Counted from the stretch's first letter, positions 38,066-48,626 are shown. The stretch is 64,000 nucleotides of DNA from Thermococcus chitonophagus (GCF_002214605.1 NZ_CP015193.1:1840978-1904977); one strand, 5' to 3'. Numbers and translations are program-made. The notes: a model not told the origin generated them from the sequence alone.

Positions 38066-39256
38066 CTATGCCAGGCCTGAGACCTTCAGGATCAACCACC
38101 AGAGAATGTCACCAAAGAAGTAGCTCGTGAGAAAGCCCAAGAATAGTGCTGGAGCGAATGGCATGGCCTTTCTAACCAGAAACTCGTTCTCAAGTTTGCC
38201 TTCTTTAACTAAAGCACTTAATTTCTCAATCTGTTCCCTAGTTAGACCCTCAACGCTAAATCCAGCGATTTCCTCACCTTCTATGCTTTCATATTTGCCC
38301 TCTTTAAGTAGCCTCGAGAGCTTATCAAAGAAGTCCCGCCTGTCTCTAATGACTTCACCATTCACCTTAACTATCCTCTCCCCCAGCACGTCACCTTCCC
38401 GGAGCTCTTCAACCCTCTTTACGTCAACGAGGACCTCCTTTCTCAAGAGCTTAACCGAGGAAAAGAGCAACTTAAACCCGTACAATGTCAAAAACAACTT
38501 AGCTAGAGGGTAGACAAAGGATGTTCCAAGGGCATAGAACCCGTAACCCACCGCCAATGCCCCCAAAATATCACCAACTAACCTGAACTTCGCGAATATC
38601 GCCAAGAGCACGAAAGTGAGAACCCACCTTATGGCAGGGTAGAGAGATATGCCCATCTTAACCTGCAGGAATACAAAGAGGATTATCGAGAAGACTATCC
38701 ACAGAGCCAGCTCGACCACTAACCTTGAACCCTCCTTAAATAGAAGGAGTAGGTTTCGGACTTTGCCTTTTATTACGAGGCCAAAAAGAGCGTACACAAA
38801 CAGAAGGGGAAAGATAAGGAGGAGAGAATTGAAGAGTATTGTGAGAGCATTTAGGGGAAGCAGGGCCGCATAGGGTGCGGGATATTTGGCTGAAGGAGGA
38901 GCAAACGGAAGGAGAGCAGAAAATGCAGCTAGTATCACCACATCCCCACTCGCCCAACCACCGGTGTAATAGAGGAGCATGCCAAGAAGTGCTCCAACGA
39001 AGAGACCAATGATTGGAGAGAGAGCGTGCAACACATTGCCTTCTCTCAACCCAGCTATGATGTAGTAGAGGATCCCAACCTCCACTAGGGGAATGAAGGG
39101 TCCTTTGATTTCGTATTGACAGCCTCTCCTCTTGCACCACCACTTTGACAACACTGCAACGCTCGGAAAGAAGTGCTCCTCATAAATATAGCTTGTCCTT
39201 ATGTCGGTATAAGAAGTGACAAGCCCAACTAACACCCCCAGGATTAAAGGAAGCAT
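38066..39256 (-). CDS. Type IV prepilin peptidase (A24 family)
   Basis: 396 residues, multi-spanning aspartic protease that removes class III signal peptides from archaeal pilins. The first catalytic Asp is in [12 protein letters not shown] at the N terminus, the second in [13 protein letters not shown] (GxGD-like). An extra soluble domain of about 110 residues (about 270-370, [27 protein letters not shown]) precedes the last helices, as in Thermococcales relatives. The pilin gene ends 17 bp upstream, so substrate and enzyme are cotranscribed. Confidence 0.9.
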   Translation of the reverse strand: MLPLILGVLVGLVTSYTDIRTSYIYEEHFFPSVAVLSKWWCKRRGCQYEIKGPFIPLVEVGILYYIIAGLREGNVLHALSPIIGLFVGALLGMLLYYTGGWASGDVVILAAFSALLPFAPPSAKYPAPYAALLPLNALTILFNSLLLIFPLLFVYALFGLVIKGKVRNLLLLFKEGSRLVVELALWIVFSIILFVFLQVKMGISLYPAIRWVLTFVLLAIFAKFRLVGDILGALAVGYGFYALGTSFVYPLAKLFLTLYGFKLLFSSVKLLRKEVLVDVKRVEELREGDVLGERIVKVNGEVIRDRRDFFDKLSRLLKEGKYESIEGEEIAGFSVEGLTREQIEKLSALVKEGKLENEFLVRKAMPFAPALFLGFLTSYFFGDILWWLILKVSGLA

Positions 39257-39273
39257 TAGTTCACCCCCGCTGA

Positions 39274-39438
39274 TTAAAGGTTCTCGAGCAGCTTTCTCCT
39301 CATGACCCTAGCGTACTCATCAACCGAATTGCTCAGCGTTTTTATGCTGTCCATGACTACCCTTAACACTATCGCAACTAAGATCAGGGTAGCGGCGAGC
39401 ATTAGGAGGTATTCTATTGCCGTTTGAGCCCTCTTCAT
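39274..39438 (-). CDS. Class III signal peptide pilin
   Basis: 54 residues: MKRAQTAIEYLLMLAATLILVAIV, with basic residues, the Q-x-A-x-E-Y-L cleavage/alignment motif (QTAIEYLL) and a hydrophobic helix, then a short soluble tail ending RRKLLENL. Processing by the downstream peptidase between Ala and Gln is expected. Such short pilin-like proteins may act as minor pilins. Confidence 0.85.
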   Translation of the reverse strand: MKRAQTAIEYLLMLAATLILVAIVLRVVMDSIKTLSNSVDEYARVMRRKLLENL

Positions 39439-39491
39439 AACTCCTCAAATTTTATTAGGCGAACTTGAATATAAGGATTTTGGAGGTTAAA

Positions 39492-40151
39492 ATGAGACTC
39501 ATAAAGCAGGGAGCCGAGGCTAAGATTTACCTTGCAGAGTTTTCCGAGCTCTATTTTGACTATCCGCTCAAGGTCATAGTGAAGGAGAGAGTTAAGAAGA
39601 GGTACAGAATCCAAGAAATAGATGTGAAGCTGAGGAAGGAGAGAACCATAAGAGAGGCAAGAATTCTCCACAGGGCAAAGGAGTTTGGTGTCAACGTTCC
39701 CTATGTTTTTGAAGTTGACACTAAGAATATGGTAATAGTGATGGAGTACATCGAAGGAGAGAGGTTAAAGGAGCTCTTGGAGAGAATTCCACTTAAAGAG
39801 AGGCTTGAAATATGCAGGGAAATTGGCAGGCAGATAGGAAGACTGCATGAAGCTGGAATAGTTCACGGTGACTTAACTACCTCGAACATGATAATGAGGG
39901 AAAGGAAGATATACCTCATAGACTTTGGTCTCGCAGAGTTCGATGATACGCTGGAGGCCCAAGGGGTCGATCTGCACCTCCTCAAGAGGGCTATGGAGAG
40001 TACTCACTACAGATGGTTCGAAGAGGGATTTAGGGCTGTCCTAGAGGGTTACGCTGAAGTTAGAGGGGAAAAGAAAAGAAAAGAGGTTGAGGAGAAGATA
40101 AAGGAGATAGAACTAAGGGGTAGGTACAGGGAAAGAAAGTGGCTAGACTAA
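39492..40151 (+). CDS. KEOPS complex kinase/ATPase Bud32
   Basis: 219 residues from ATG 39492 (GGAGGT upstream). Part of KEOPS, which makes t6A37 in tRNA. Minimal kinase motifs: [15 protein letters not shown], Lys in [23 protein letters not shown] (catalytic Asp and Asn) and LIDFGLAEF; the C terminus RGRYRERKW is the conserved basic tail. Kae1 is separate here. Linked in function with Sua5 at 49567. Confidence 0.94.
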   Translation: MRLIKQGAEAKIYLAEFSELYFDYPLKVIVKERVKKRYRIQEIDVKLRKERTIREARILHRAKEFGVNVPYVFEVDTKNMVIVMEYIEGERLKELLERIPLKERLEICREIGRQIGRLHEAGIVHGDLTTSNMIMRERKIYLIDFGLAEFDDTLEAQGVDLHLLKRAMESTHYRWFEEGFRAVLEGYAEVRGEKKRKEVEEKIKEIELRGRYRERKWLD

Positions 40152-41432
40152 CTCTCTAACTTGTTCCTCATGCTCTTTGCTCAGCTTGAACTTGCTAACA
40201 TGCTCCATGAGGACATTAACGAGCTTCTCGAACTCCTTAACGCTCTCTCTAACTTCGTTAAGTGCTGCGGTCTGCTCTTCAGCTGCAGCGCTGACCTGCT
40301 CAGCTGCAGCCGTGGTTTCTTCAGCGCTCGCGGCAAGGTTCTCAAGGAACCTCAAACCTTCCTCAATCTTCTCTCCCTCTTGGATGACCTTCTCCTTAAG
40401 CTCAGCGGCTTTGGCTTCCATCTCCTCCATCATGTCCGCTATCTGGGTTAGGTAGGCGACACTCTCCTTAATGACCTCTGTTGAAGTTCCAACTACCTCG
40501 GCACCCTGCTGGGTTACCTCAACGCTCTCTCCAATCTTGTCAACTATTTGCTTGATCAAGTCTCTAATGTCTTCAGCGGCCTTCTTGCTCTCCTCAGCGA
40601 GCTTTCTAATTTCATCGGCAACTACTGCGAATCCCTTTCCCGCCTCTCCAGCCCTAGCAGCCTCAATTGCCGCGTTTAATGCCAGAAGGTTGGTCTGCTC
40701 AGCTATGTTGCTTATGACGTTGGTTATGTTCTCTATGTTCTTACCCATCTCCGCGACTCCCCTTACCGTTTCTTCTATCTTGGCCATCATCGTCCTTATC
40801 TCCTCTATCTGGGTCACTGCTTCCCTGCCCTTTTCTCCACCTTCTTTAGCTAGGCCTGCCATCTCCCTCATCGAGGCCTCAAACTCCTCCATTGTTGTTA
40901 CGGTCTCCTTACCGATTTCATCTATGTACCTCATCGTGTCTGTCATCTTGTTTATGTTCTCCTGCTCCCTCTGCGCCTCAATGCTAACCTGGTTTATTGC
41001 CTCAGCCACCTGGTTAATTGCATCTGCGATCTGCTCAATGTTCTCCCTGATAACCTTAGTGTGGTTCTTAACATCAATGGCCGCGTTCTTGATATCAAGG
41101 ATTAATTTGCTTAGAGACGTCCTAAGCTTTTCTATAGCTTGCCTAACCCTTGCAAGTTCACCTGTTGCCGCTGTATCTTCAACACTTAGATCTCCCTGGG
41201 CTATCCTCTCAATTATTGCGACGACTTCGTCTATTCTCTTCTCTAATTGCTCTTTGAACTCTTCAAGATCTCCATAAACTACCTGCGTAGTTGATTCCCT
41301 TTTATTAAGGTATATTGCCACACCTGTTCCTATTATTCCCCCCACTGCAGCTCCTACTAGATTCCCAACTGCGGCAGGAACTATCGTTAATATGAAGGGG
41401 ATTACGGGAGAAACAAGGGAGACTCTCACCAC
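40143..41432 (-). CDS. Methyl-accepting chemotaxis protein without extracellular sensor
   Basis: 429 residues. A short hydrophobic, glycine-rich N terminus ([31 protein letters not shown]) leads straight to a HAMP domain ([28 protein letters not shown]) and a signalling coiled coil with the hairpin [40 protein letters not shown]. There is no sensor domain, so it probably reads an internal or membrane cue or works with a partner. The start is GTG 41432 after GGAGGT. No cheA or cheW lies nearby. Confidence 0.93.
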   Translation of the reverse strand: MVRVSLVSPVIPFILTIVPAAVGNLVGAAVGGIIGTGVAIYLNKRESTTQVVYGDLEEFKEQLEKRIDEVVAIIERIAQGDLSVEDTAATGELARVRQAIEKLRTSLSKLILDIKNAAIDVKNHTKVIRENIEQIADAINQVAEAINQVSIEAQREQENINKMTDTMRYIDEIGKETVTTMEEFEASMREMAGLAKEGGEKGREAVTQIEEIRTMMAKIEETVRGVAEMGKNIENITNVISNIAEQTNLLALNAAIEAARAGEAGKGFAVVADEIRKLAEESKKAAEDIRDLIKQIVDKIGESVEVTQQGAEVVGTSTEVIKESVAYLTQIADMMEEMEAKAAELKEKVIQEGEKIEEGLRFLENLAASAEETTAAAEQVSAAAEEQTAALNEVRESVKEFEKLVNVLMEHVSKFKLSKEHEEQVRELV

Positions 41433-41493
41433 TTAACACCACCTCCTTGTCAAAATTTGTGCAAAAAATTATTAGTAAGTTTTGTGTAGGTAC

Positions 41494-43197
41494 CTATGTA
41501 TGCTCGTTCTTGGTTCCATTTCTGAACCTACCTAACACCCTTAGTAATATCTCCTTCTCTTCTCCCCTCCCTTTTTTCGCAAGCCTCTCAACTATAAGCT
41601 CCGGGGTGCTCCTTCCAATTACTCCAAACTTTGGTTGCCTATTGACTATCAGATTTAAGTTTTCATCAAGCCCACTAGCCTCTATTCCGTCAACCCTCGC
41701 AAAAGGAAGCTCTTTCTTGAGATCCTCTCCCAAATGGGAAACTATTATCACGTAGAAGCCCTTTTCATGGGCTATTCTAAGCATCTCAGCTAAGATTTTA
41801 ACGGCAGCCCCTGGCTCGGTTATAGCTTCGAACTCATCTATTAATATCAACTTCCTCCCTTTACCTTTTAGTGATCTAACCAAGGCTTTAAGCGAATTTT
41901 CAAAGGCACCAGCTCCGTAAACTGCCCTTTTCCTCTTGAAAAAGAAGACTTCGTCCAAGGGCTCAATCCAAGCCTCTTTAGCTGGAACTGGAAAGCCCAT
42001 GTGAGCAAGTATTACTACCTGCAGGGTGAGCTCAAGTAGGGATGTTTTACCACCGCTATTTGCACCAGTTAAAACCACGATATTTGCTTCCTGAATTCCA
42101 TTAAATGGGTCTTTGGCTTTACCTATAAAATAGCTCACCGGCTGTGGGTTCTCTATGAACAGGTTCCTTCCCTCAACGAACCCTATTCCGCCTTCCTCTA
42201 TCCTGGGGAAGACAAAACCCCGAGAGAACTCCTTTACGGCGAGGAAGAATTCGAGCTCGTAAGCCCTCTTAATTTCCTCTTTTAACTTTGGAAGAAGGGG
42301 CAGAATTTCCTCAACTATCTCCCTAGACTTGAGGTACAGCTCGATCTTCACTTCTCTTTCAAGCTCCCTCCTTATTCCCTCCACAATGTCAGGGCTAACC
42401 TCTATGGGATACTCCCTGGGGAAGACTTCAACGTAAACTCCCAACTTCTCGCTTATCCTCTCCTCAGCCTTCCTAATCTCATCAAGTATCTCATCATTTA
42501 GGCTTGAGAACTTCGAGAGTAAAAAATCCACATCTCCAGACTTCAAGGCCTTTAAAAATTCAACGAGATCCCTACCGCTCAGCGTTAGCTTGAACTTCTC
42601 GAGTTTTTCCTCTATGGCCTCATTTAATCTCCTCTCCTCCTCGGCTATAAACTCCTCGATCCTCTCAATGGCCTCCTTCTTTCTCATGACCTCTTCGAGT
42701 GGTTCTAAGGCCTCAAGTATCTTTCCAGCTACACCCCCAGGGAAAAGTTTTGCCAAAGCCTCAAGGACATCCCGGTTCTCCCACAGGGGCATTACGTAAA
42801 GTTCGGGAGCAACGTCATAGGGCTTTAACTCCACCTCAATGCCGTAGCCAATTGTGCTTAAGACAAAGTCGTAACCTTCAACTGGCTCCGTAGAGACCAT
42901 GCAGAGGCCCAGCTTTTCGGCTTCCTCAACTTCCTCCTCGCTGACTATGAGAACCCTATCGTGCAGGTAGTCTCTCCTAAACCTTATCGACCTTATCTTC
43001 CCTATGTACTCTTTAACCTCCTCACTTACATTTTCCATTCCTTTCCTCAAATACTCCTGCCTTCGCAGGATTTCTTCTTTATTAGAGGTTGGAGCAAAAT
43101 CATCGAGAAGCTTTTTCGCTTCTTCATGCTTGATTTTATCGAGGATTATTTTCCTTATCGCCTTGTAGATCTCCCTTGCATCTCCCCTGAGCTTCAT
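41494..43197 (-). CDS. MutS-like DNA mismatch repair ATPase
   Basis: 567 residues, MutS family without the N-terminal mismatch-binding domains (MutS2/MutS5-like). A coiled clamp region (about 150-340) precedes the ATPase: TGANSGGKTSLLE (Walker A), RKLILIDEFEAITEP (Walker B), FYVIIVSHLGE. It may act in recombination or repair. ATGA overlap with the gene upstream marks an operon of three. Confidence 0.9.
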   Translation of the reverse strand: MKLRGDAREIYKAIRKIILDKIKHEEAKKLLDDFAPTSNKEEILRRQEYLRKGMENVSEEVKEYIGKIRSIRFRRDYLHDRVLIVSEEEVEEAEKLGLCMVSTEPVEGYDFVLSTIGYGIEVELKPYDVAPELYVMPLWENRDVLEALAKLFPGGVAGKILEALEPLEEVMRKKEAIERIEEFIAEEERRLNEAIEEKLEKFKLTLSGRDLVEFLKALKSGDVDFLLSKFSSLNDEILDEIRKAEERISEKLGVYVEVFPREYPIEVSPDIVEGIRRELEREVKIELYLKSREIVEEILPLLPKLKEEIKRAYELEFFLAVKEFSRGFVFPRIEEGGIGFVEGRNLFIENPQPVSYFIGKAKDPFNGIQEANIVVLTGANSGGKTSLLELTLQVVILAHMGFPVPAKEAWIEPLDEVFFFKRKRAVYGAGAFENSLKALVRSLKGKGRKLILIDEFEAITEPGAAVKILAEMLRIAHEKGFYVIIVSHLGEDLKKELPFARVDGIEASGLDENLNLIVNRQPKFGVIGRSTPELIVERLAKKGRGEEKEILLRVLGRFRNGTKNEHT

Positions 43198-44024
43198 TGC
43201 AAGTCCCTCGGCGGAACTATAATCCCGAGCTCTGTTATTATCCCCCTTATGAACCTCCAGGGAGTCACATCAAAGAGAACGTTTCTAACTTCAAACTCAC
43301 CCCTCCTGAGCGGCCTCTCCAGCAATTCCACGTCTTCAGCTTTCTGACTTGGGTGGAACTTGTAAGTTTCGGCTGCGACGTAGAAGGGAACGCCATTTTC
43401 GTGGCAAGCTAGAGCCAAGAGATAAGTGCCGGCTTTGTTAACAACGTAGCCATCTTTGGTCACCATATCCGCTCCAACCAACGCGAGCGTAGCCCTCTTG
43501 CAGAACAGGCCTATCTGTGAGTCTGTTATTATCTCGAAATCTATACCCAGGGATTCTAACTCTTCAGCCAGCTTCAGTCCTTCATAATCAGGGGCGCTCT
43601 CGGTGAGGATAACCTTAAACTCCTTCCCGCGGATTTTTGCGAGCTTAAATATCTCAAGAACCGCTGAAGACAGCGAGTGGGTAATCACCACATCCCCAGG
43701 ATCGATGAGCTGAGCCCCTATAGAGGCAAGCTCCCTCTTTGCCTCCTCTATCCTCCTGAGGAACTCCTCGGCCCTTGCAATTATCTTCTCCCTGTCATTG
43801 GTTACCGGAAAGAACCTGACGAGATTATGTAGGGAAGCCATGCTGGGGTTTACCCTCACGATCTCCTCCTTAAGCTCCCTGATTGCATCCTCCAAGAGGG
43901 ACTCATCGATCTCCCTCGCGAGAACGAGAAAGGCTTCGGCACCTCTCTTTGCTAGCCAGCTCGCTCCCTTTATCCTCTCTTCCATCATCTCCTTGAGTAT
44001 TGAGAGAACACTATCCGGAAGCAT
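43194..44024 (-). CDS. eIF2B-like / ribose-1,5-bisphosphate isomerase family protein
   Basis: 276 residues. PGDVVITHSLSSAVLEIFKLA, FKVILTESAPDYEGLKLAEEL, ALVGADMVTKDGYVVNKAGTYLLALACHENGVPFYVAAETYKF are the IF-2B family blocks. A true translation-factor role is doubtful in archaea; enzymatic relatives are sugar-phosphate isomerases. Cotranscribed with the MutS-like gene. Confidence 0.85.
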   Translation of the reverse strand: MLPDSVLSILKEMMEERIKGASWLAKRGAEAFLVLAREIDESLLEDAIRELKEEIVRVNPSMASLHNLVRFFPVTNDREKIIARAEEFLRRIEEAKRELASIGAQLIDPGDVVITHSLSSAVLEIFKLAKIRGKEFKVILTESAPDYEGLKLAEELESLGIDFEIITDSQIGLFCKRATLALVGADMVTKDGYVVNKAGTYLLALACHENGVPFYVAAETYKFHPSQKAEDVELLERPLRRGEFEVRNVLFDVTPWRFIRGIITELGIIVPPRDLQ

Positions 44025-44026
44025 GG

Positions 44027-44785
44027 CTACCAGCCTTCCATGAACCTTATCCCCTTGCCCTCCATGAACTCCACGACTTCTTTAACTTTAGCCTCGTCCT
44101 CGGCGAATATTATTATCCCAATGAACTTGCCGAAACCCTTTGGGGAGGAGTGGATCTTAACCCTAAACCTCTCAATGGCCTCATTCAGTATGGGAGCAAG
44201 CTTGCTCTCATCTGTTATCTCTGCCAGAAACTTCTTCTGGATGAACTTCCTCTCTCCTATCCTGGGGAGGACTTCCCTCTCAAGCATAGCCTTCATTTCC
44301 CTGGGCATCCCGGGGAGGACGAAAATCTTAACCCCTTCATATTCTATGTACGCTCCAGGGGCAGCTCCTTCAGTGTTCTCTAGAGGAGTGGCACCCTCCG
44401 GGAGGTAGGCCATCTTCTTTCTCGCCTCGTTAAGCGTTGGATCGTCAATTAAGCCATTCCTGTGAAGTTCTTCATAAAACTGCTTTATCCTCTCCAAGCA
44501 ATCCTCGCACAGTACAAGATCTCTACCCAAGGCCTTTGCAACGGCGAGCATGGTTACGTCATCATGGGTCGGCCCTAAACCTCCAGAGATTACGAGAACT
44601 GAAGGCTTCCTGTTAAGTATCTCCCTTATAACACTCATTATTTCCCCAACATCATCACCAACAGTAGTTATCCTCCTAACCCAGTAGCCCCTCTCGGTCA
44701 GCCTTTGAGCTATATAAGCGGAGTTGCTATCAATTGTATTTCCAGTTAAAAGCTCATCACCTATCGTGAGAACCTCAGCGATCAT
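44027..44785 (-). CDS. CinA-like molybdopterin-binding domain protein
   Basis: 252 residues. EVLTIGDELLTGNTIDSNSAYIAQRLTERGYWVRRITTVGDD and VISGGLGPTHDDVTMLAVAKAL are the MoCF-like (CinA N-terminal) signatures; EGAAPGAYIEYEGVKIFVLPGMPREM follows. Bacterial CinA-type proteins include NMN deamidase, ADP-ribose pyrophosphatase or molybdopterin roles; the C-terminal deamidase domain is absent, so the role is open. First gene of the operon. Confidence 0.88.
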   Translation of the reverse strand: MIAEVLTIGDELLTGNTIDSNSAYIAQRLTERGYWVRRITTVGDDVGEIMSVIREILNRKPSVLVISGGLGPTHDDVTMLAVAKALGRDLVLCEDCLERIKQFYEELHRNGLIDDPTLNEARKKMAYLPEGATPLENTEGAAPGAYIEYEGVKIFVLPGMPREMKAMLEREVLPRIGERKFIQKKFLAEITDESKLAPILNEAIERFRVKIHSSPKGFGKFIGIIIFAEDEAKVKEVVEFMEGKGIRFMEGW

Positions 44786-44842
44786 AGCACCACCATCCTA
44801 TTTTAGGCAAGAGCTTTATAATCCTTTGAGGAACCTAAGCTT

Positions 44843-45613
44843 ATGATATTCAAGGCCAAGTTTGGGGAGCCTAAGAAGGGATGGGTAGTTATAGTGCATG
44901 GCCTAGGAGAGCACAGCGGGAGGTACGCGAAGCTCGTTGAGATGCTAGTTGAGAGGGGCTTTGCGGTATATACATTCGACTGGCCTGGGCATGGAAAGAG
45001 TTCAGGGAAGAGAGGACACACAAGTGTTGAGGAGGCAATGGAGATAATTGACGAAATTATTGAGGAGATCGGGGAAAAGCCGTTTCTATTTGGGCACAGC
45101 TTAGGCGGGCTAACTGTCATAAGGTACGCAGAAACAAGGCCCGAGAAAGTGAGGGGAGTTATAGCTTCTTCACCGGCGTTGGCAAAGAGTCCAAATACCC
45201 CAGGATTCCTAGTTGCGTTGGCGAAGTTCTTAGGTGTGGTGGCCCCAGGAATTACGTTTTCTAATGGGATCAACCCGAGCTTACTCTCAAGGAACAAAGA
45301 TGCAGTGAGGAGGTACATAGAAGATCCCTTAGTTCACGACAAGATAACGGCGAAGCTTGGAAGGAGCATATTCATAAACATGGAGCTTGCCCATAAGGAG
45401 GCCAAGAAAATCAAAGTGCCAATCCTACTCTTAGTAGGAACCCAAGACGTCATAACGCCCCCCGAAGGAGCCAGAAAATTGTTTGAGAAACTTAGAGTCG
45501 AAGACAAAGATATTAGAGAATTCAAGGGAGCTTACCATGAGATATTTGAGGATCCAGAGTGGGGAGAAGAATTCCATAGGGTGATAGTGGAGTGGCTGGA
45601 GAAGCGCAGTTGA
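44843..45613 (+). CDS. Alpha/beta hydrolase (monoglyceride lipase-like)
   Basis: 256 residues. IVHGLGEHSGRYAKLVEMLVERGFAVYTFDWPGHGKSSGKRGH is the monoacylglycerol lipase/lysophospholipase entry; nucleophile in FLFGHSLGGL, Asp in VGTQDVITPP and His in GAYHEIFEDPE complete the triad. A TTTATAAT box about 24 bp ahead of ATG 44843 suggests a leaderless transcript. Cytosolic esterase or lipase, substrate not defined. Confidence 0.92.
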   Translation: MIFKAKFGEPKKGWVVIVHGLGEHSGRYAKLVEMLVERGFAVYTFDWPGHGKSSGKRGHTSVEEAMEIIDEIIEEIGEKPFLFGHSLGGLTVIRYAETRPEKVRGVIASSPALAKSPNTPGFLVALAKFLGVVAPGITFSNGINPSLLSRNKDAVRRYIEDPLVHDKITAKLGRSIFINMELAHKEAKKIKVPILLLVGTQDVITPPEGARKLFEKLRVEDKDIREFKGAYHEIFEDPEWGEEFHRVIVEWLEKRS

Positions 45614-45717
45614 TCGATACATTCCAAACGTTCCTAGGGTACTGGGATGGGACGAAGGAAGGATAGTTAAGGTACATTACCAGGTATCCTGAACTATTTG
45701 AGAAGATAACATGGGAC

Positions 45718-46349
45718 TATGAAAAGGTATAAAATCAATTGGAGAGAATACCTCGAAATTGTGACCAGAAAGATAGAGATCGAGAAGTTAAAGGCTGCCC
45801 ACAATACCCTTATGTCTTCCCTAAAGGAAGTCCTACCCAAGGCACATGCAATGTTTGATCTGACCTCCTCCCCGCCCTGAAGGGCGAGGCTTTCAAAAGA
45901 AAAATGTAAACCAGCGATTCTCTTCGGACTCGAAGCAATAGCAAATCTCAATTGGACTGAAAGAATAAAAGGCCTAATAGCTCATGAATTCGGACACTTA
46001 CTTCACTGGCTAATTAGGGGAGAGAACATAGAGGAAATAGAGGACGAGCAGATAATGTGGCTCTACACTGAAGGATTCGCCCAGAGGAGTGAAGATATCC
46101 TCACTGGCAGACCATGGCACTTAGAAGAGAGGGAGTGGTTTAAGTGGTGTGAAAGGAACGAAAAAATGATAAAATCAGGAGTTCTTAAGGAGAATTAAAA
46201 ATGGAGAACCTTTAAATCCATTCTTTGGCTCATGGTACCAATTATTTGGGAAGCAATTTTGGGATACTATTTAGGATATAAATTTATCTTGTGGCTTGAA
46301 CGCCAGTATGAGCTAATGGAAATAGCAAGACTAGAGAAAACACGATAAA
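45718..46349 (+). pseudogene. Broken zinc metallopeptidase gene (HEFGH)
   Basis: The N-terminal part reads MKRYKINWREYLEIVTRKIEI... to KAHAMFDL, where the hairpin scar at 45860 interrupts it. Beyond the scar another frame reads PAILFGLEAIANLNWTERIKGLIAHEFGHLLHWLIRGE, with the zinc motif HEFGH and a downstream Glu (YTEGFAQ). A further frameshift near 46195 separates GEPLNPFFGSWYQLFG, and another near 46260 separates YYLGYKFILWLERQYELMEIARLEKTR. Just upstream (45614-45717) lies a decayed fragment of a second gene (RYPELFEKITWDYEKV). Dead gene. Confidence 0.75.
45860..45895. mobile_element. IS200/IS605-like hairpin scar
   Basis: CTGACCTCCTCCCCGCCC followed by TGAAGGGCGAGGCTTTC forms a GC-rich hairpin (CGCCCT/AGGGCG) in an otherwise A/T-rich decayed region. 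The same CTGACCTCCTC plus hairpin occurs, inverted, at 20985-21012. No transposase gene is nearby. It sits exactly where the metallopeptidase frame breaks. Confidence 0.5.
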
Positions 46350-46428
46350 AGAGAGGATCATGGAATTTTTAACCTAGCTAAGCTAAATTATTTATACTGC
46401 CCACGGAAAACTTAAAGAGGTGGTTATA

Positions 46429-46608
46429 GTGGAAGAGAGAAGACATCTAAAATGTCCCCTCTGCGGGGGAACTAGCTTCAGGGTCGAGGAAGGAAAGCTC
46501 GACAGCAAGTGGGGATTTACAGCCCATAAAGTAAAGATAGTTATCTGCGAAAACTGCGGCTACGTGATGCTATTCTACAAAGGAAGGACTATATGGGACT
46601 TCGACTGA
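46429..46608 (+). CDS. Small zinc-ribbon protein
   Basis: 59 residues from GTG 46429 (GAGGTGGT upstream; a GTG at 46420 is the alternative). RRHLKCPLCGGTSFRVEEG and IVICENCGYVMLFYKG give two C-x2-C knuckles. TTTATACT at 46391-46398 is the TATA box. It lies about 10 bp before the ATPase gene and shares its promoter. Function unknown. Confidence 0.75.
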   Translation: MEERRHLKCPLCGGTSFRVEEGKLDSKWGFTAHKVKIVICENCGYVMLFYKGRTIWDFD

Positions 46609-46618
46609 GGTGTTTTCT

Positions 46619-47614
46619 ATGTTTTTTAACAGGGAAAAGGAGCTAGAAGAGCTTGAGAGGTTAACTAGGAATGAACCCAACTTGATAACCTTCGTCTATG
46701 GTCCAATAAACTCTGGGAAAACATCCCTAATGCTAAAATTCACGAAGAGGGTAAAAAGAGAGCATGTTCCCTTTTACATAAACCTCAGAAGATCCCCAGT
46801 TGCAAGCTACGATGACTTCCTTGAAATTTTATTCTCCATAGACTTTGAGGATAGGGTGAACGTTAGCGAGATAACATCATTAGCTGTCTCAATGGCGGGG
46901 GAGCTGTTCGGAATACCCATTCCGAGAGATATTCTTGAAAAGATAAGGAAGGAAAAGAGGCCGAAGAATGCATTTGAGTACGTTGCTAGGGTTCTTGAGG
47001 GTGTAAAAAGAAAAGGAAAGATGCCAATTTTGATTCTCGACGAACTGCAGGTGATAAAAGATCTAAAGGTCAACGGGCCTCTGATATATGAGCTCTTCAA
47101 CTTCTTCATTCACCTGACTAAAGAAGTTCATCTTGCTCACGTTTTCGTAGTAACAAGCGACAGCCTCTTTATCGAAAAGGTTTACAATGAGACGATGCTC
47201 CAGGGGAGATCAAGGTACTTCTTAGTTGATGACTTCGATAAGAAAACGACGATAGAGTTTCTCACTATGAACGGCTTCACAAAAGAAGAAGGTGAGCTCG
47301 TCTGGAGTTACATCGGAGGAAAACCTGCCTTGCTCGTCGAAGCGGTAAACAACAGGGAAAAGTTGAAAGAATGGTTAGAGACAATACTGAGGCTCTCAAC
47401 GTACAGAGTTAAGGCCCTATTAAAGGAGAAAGAGGAATACAGAGAAGTCCTAGAAAAGTTCATAGAGGAGGAAGAGATGCCCTTCGAAGGTTACATTGAA
47501 GAGGAAATTAGAGAGCTAATTCAGGCAAATATCCTATTCTTGGATCCATTAAAAGGGGTAATAAGGCCCCAGGGAAGGCTCGAACTTTTGGCGATAAGGG
47601 AGGCTCTCAGATAG
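46619..47614 (+). CDS. Archaeal P-loop ATPase
   Basis: 331 residues from ATG 46619 (GAGGTG upstream). [14 protein letters not shown] is the family start, Walker [14 protein letters not shown] near 30, Walker [14 protein letters not shown] near 140, and a C-terminal winged-helix-like part. Unlike the ATPase at 9799 it has a zinc-ribbon partner and no palindromic promoter. Function unknown. Confidence 0.85.
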   Translation: MFFNREKELEELERLTRNEPNLITFVYGPINSGKTSLMLKFTKRVKREHVPFYINLRRSPVASYDDFLEILFSIDFEDRVNVSEITSLAVSMAGELFGIPIPRDILEKIRKEKRPKNAFEYVARVLEGVKRKGKMPILILDELQVIKDLKVNGPLIYELFNFFIHLTKEVHLAHVFVVTSDSLFIEKVYNETMLQGRSRYFLVDDFDKKTTIEFLTMNGFTKEEGELVWSYIGGKPALLVEAVNNREKLKEWLETILRLSTYRVKALLKEKEEYREVLEKFIEEEEMPFEGYIEEEIRELIQANILFLDPLKGVIRPQGRLELLAIREALR

Positions 47615-48626
47615 TGTCTCTCCTGTCTATTATGTGCTCAAGCTCCGGGCCGGTCTTTATCAACCCAACTGGAACACCAACTTTCTCCTCTATCTCCTCG
47701 ATGAACTCTTTAGCCTTCCTTGGGAGCTTGTCGTAGTCCGTAACACCAAATGCCTCCTTATCGTACTTGTCGAGCATTGTAACAGCAAGCATCGTTGCCC
47801 CGTTGACCCTCGCGGAGTAGCGGGCCATCTCAAAGTCAAACCAGCCCACCCTCCTCCTTCTTCCAGTAACGGTTCCGTACTCAACCAAGCCAAGCCTATC
47901 AGCTTCCTCCATGGGCATCTCCGTTGGGAAGGGGCCGGCACCAACCCTAGTAGGGAAGCTCTTGAACACTACTATAACCTCATCAACCCTCGTCGGCCCT
48001 ATTCCTACATCCGCAGCTATCGAAGAGGCAGAAACATCCTTGGAGGTCACGTACGGATAGGTTCCGTAGTATAGGCTCAGGCCAAATCCCTGGGTTCCCT
48101 CCACTAAAACCAAAGCACCCTCATCAAGAGCATCATTCACCTCAGCAGCAACATCCGTTAAGTAGGGCTCGAGCTCTTTGATGTCCTTTGCCTGTTTAGC
48201 CTTCCTCATAACCCTATCGGCATTTGCGGGGCCGCAACCCGAGCCCGTGGTTCCTATCTTCCCGTGGAGGTATCCATTGCTCCTGTCGAGTTCCTTGTGC
48301 TTCGGCTCGATTATTGCACAGCGGTAGTCAATGCCAACCCTCTCCTTGACGTTGAAGTCCTTGAGATGCTCAAGCTCATGGAAGAAAACCTCAGGATCTA
48401 CCAAAACTCCGGCACCAACCAAAAGCCTTGCCTTCCTCTGCATAAACCCTGTGGGAAGTTGCCTTACAGCGTATTTCTTTCCGTTTATAAAAACGCTGTG
48501 TCCAGCGTTCGTTCCAACACCGCCCCTCGCTATGATTTCAGGCTCGTCATGCAGGGCGAGGTAGGCTATTATTGAACCCTTACCCTCATCTCCCCATTGA
48601 CCACCAACAACTATCATGCTTGGCAT
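47607..48626 (-). CDS. purA: Adenylosuccinate synthetase
   Basis: 339 residues, the short archaeal form (bacterial enzymes have about 430). It makes adenylosuccinate from IMP, aspartate and [22 protein letters not shown] is the P-loop with catalytic Asp; [11 protein letters not shown] the catalytic His; [54 protein letters not shown]. It overlaps the convergent ATPase gene by 8 bp. Confidence 0.96.
   Translation of the reverse strand: MPSMIVVGGQWGDEGKGSIIAYLALHDEPEIIARGGVGTNAGHSVFINGKKYAVRQLPTGFMQRKARLLVGAGVLVDPEVFFHELEHLKDFNVKERVGIDYRCAIIEPKHKELDRSNGYLHGKIGTTGSGCGPANADRVMRKAKQAKDIKELEPYLTDVAAEVNDALDEGALVLVEGTQGFGLSLYYGTYPYVTSKDVSASSIAADVGIGPTRVDEVIVVFKSFPTRVGAGPFPTEMPMEEADRLGLVEYGTVTGRRRRVGWFDFEMARYSARVNGATMLAVTMLDKYDKEAFGVTDYDKLPRKAKEFIEEIEEKVGVPVGLIKTGPELEHIIDRRDTI

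Noticed and set aside
40471-41277. 268-residue plus-strand frame, Ser-rich and membrane-like
   Set aside because: It is the antisense of the chemoreceptor coiled coil; low-complexity text arises from the repeated Ala/Glu codons of that gene.
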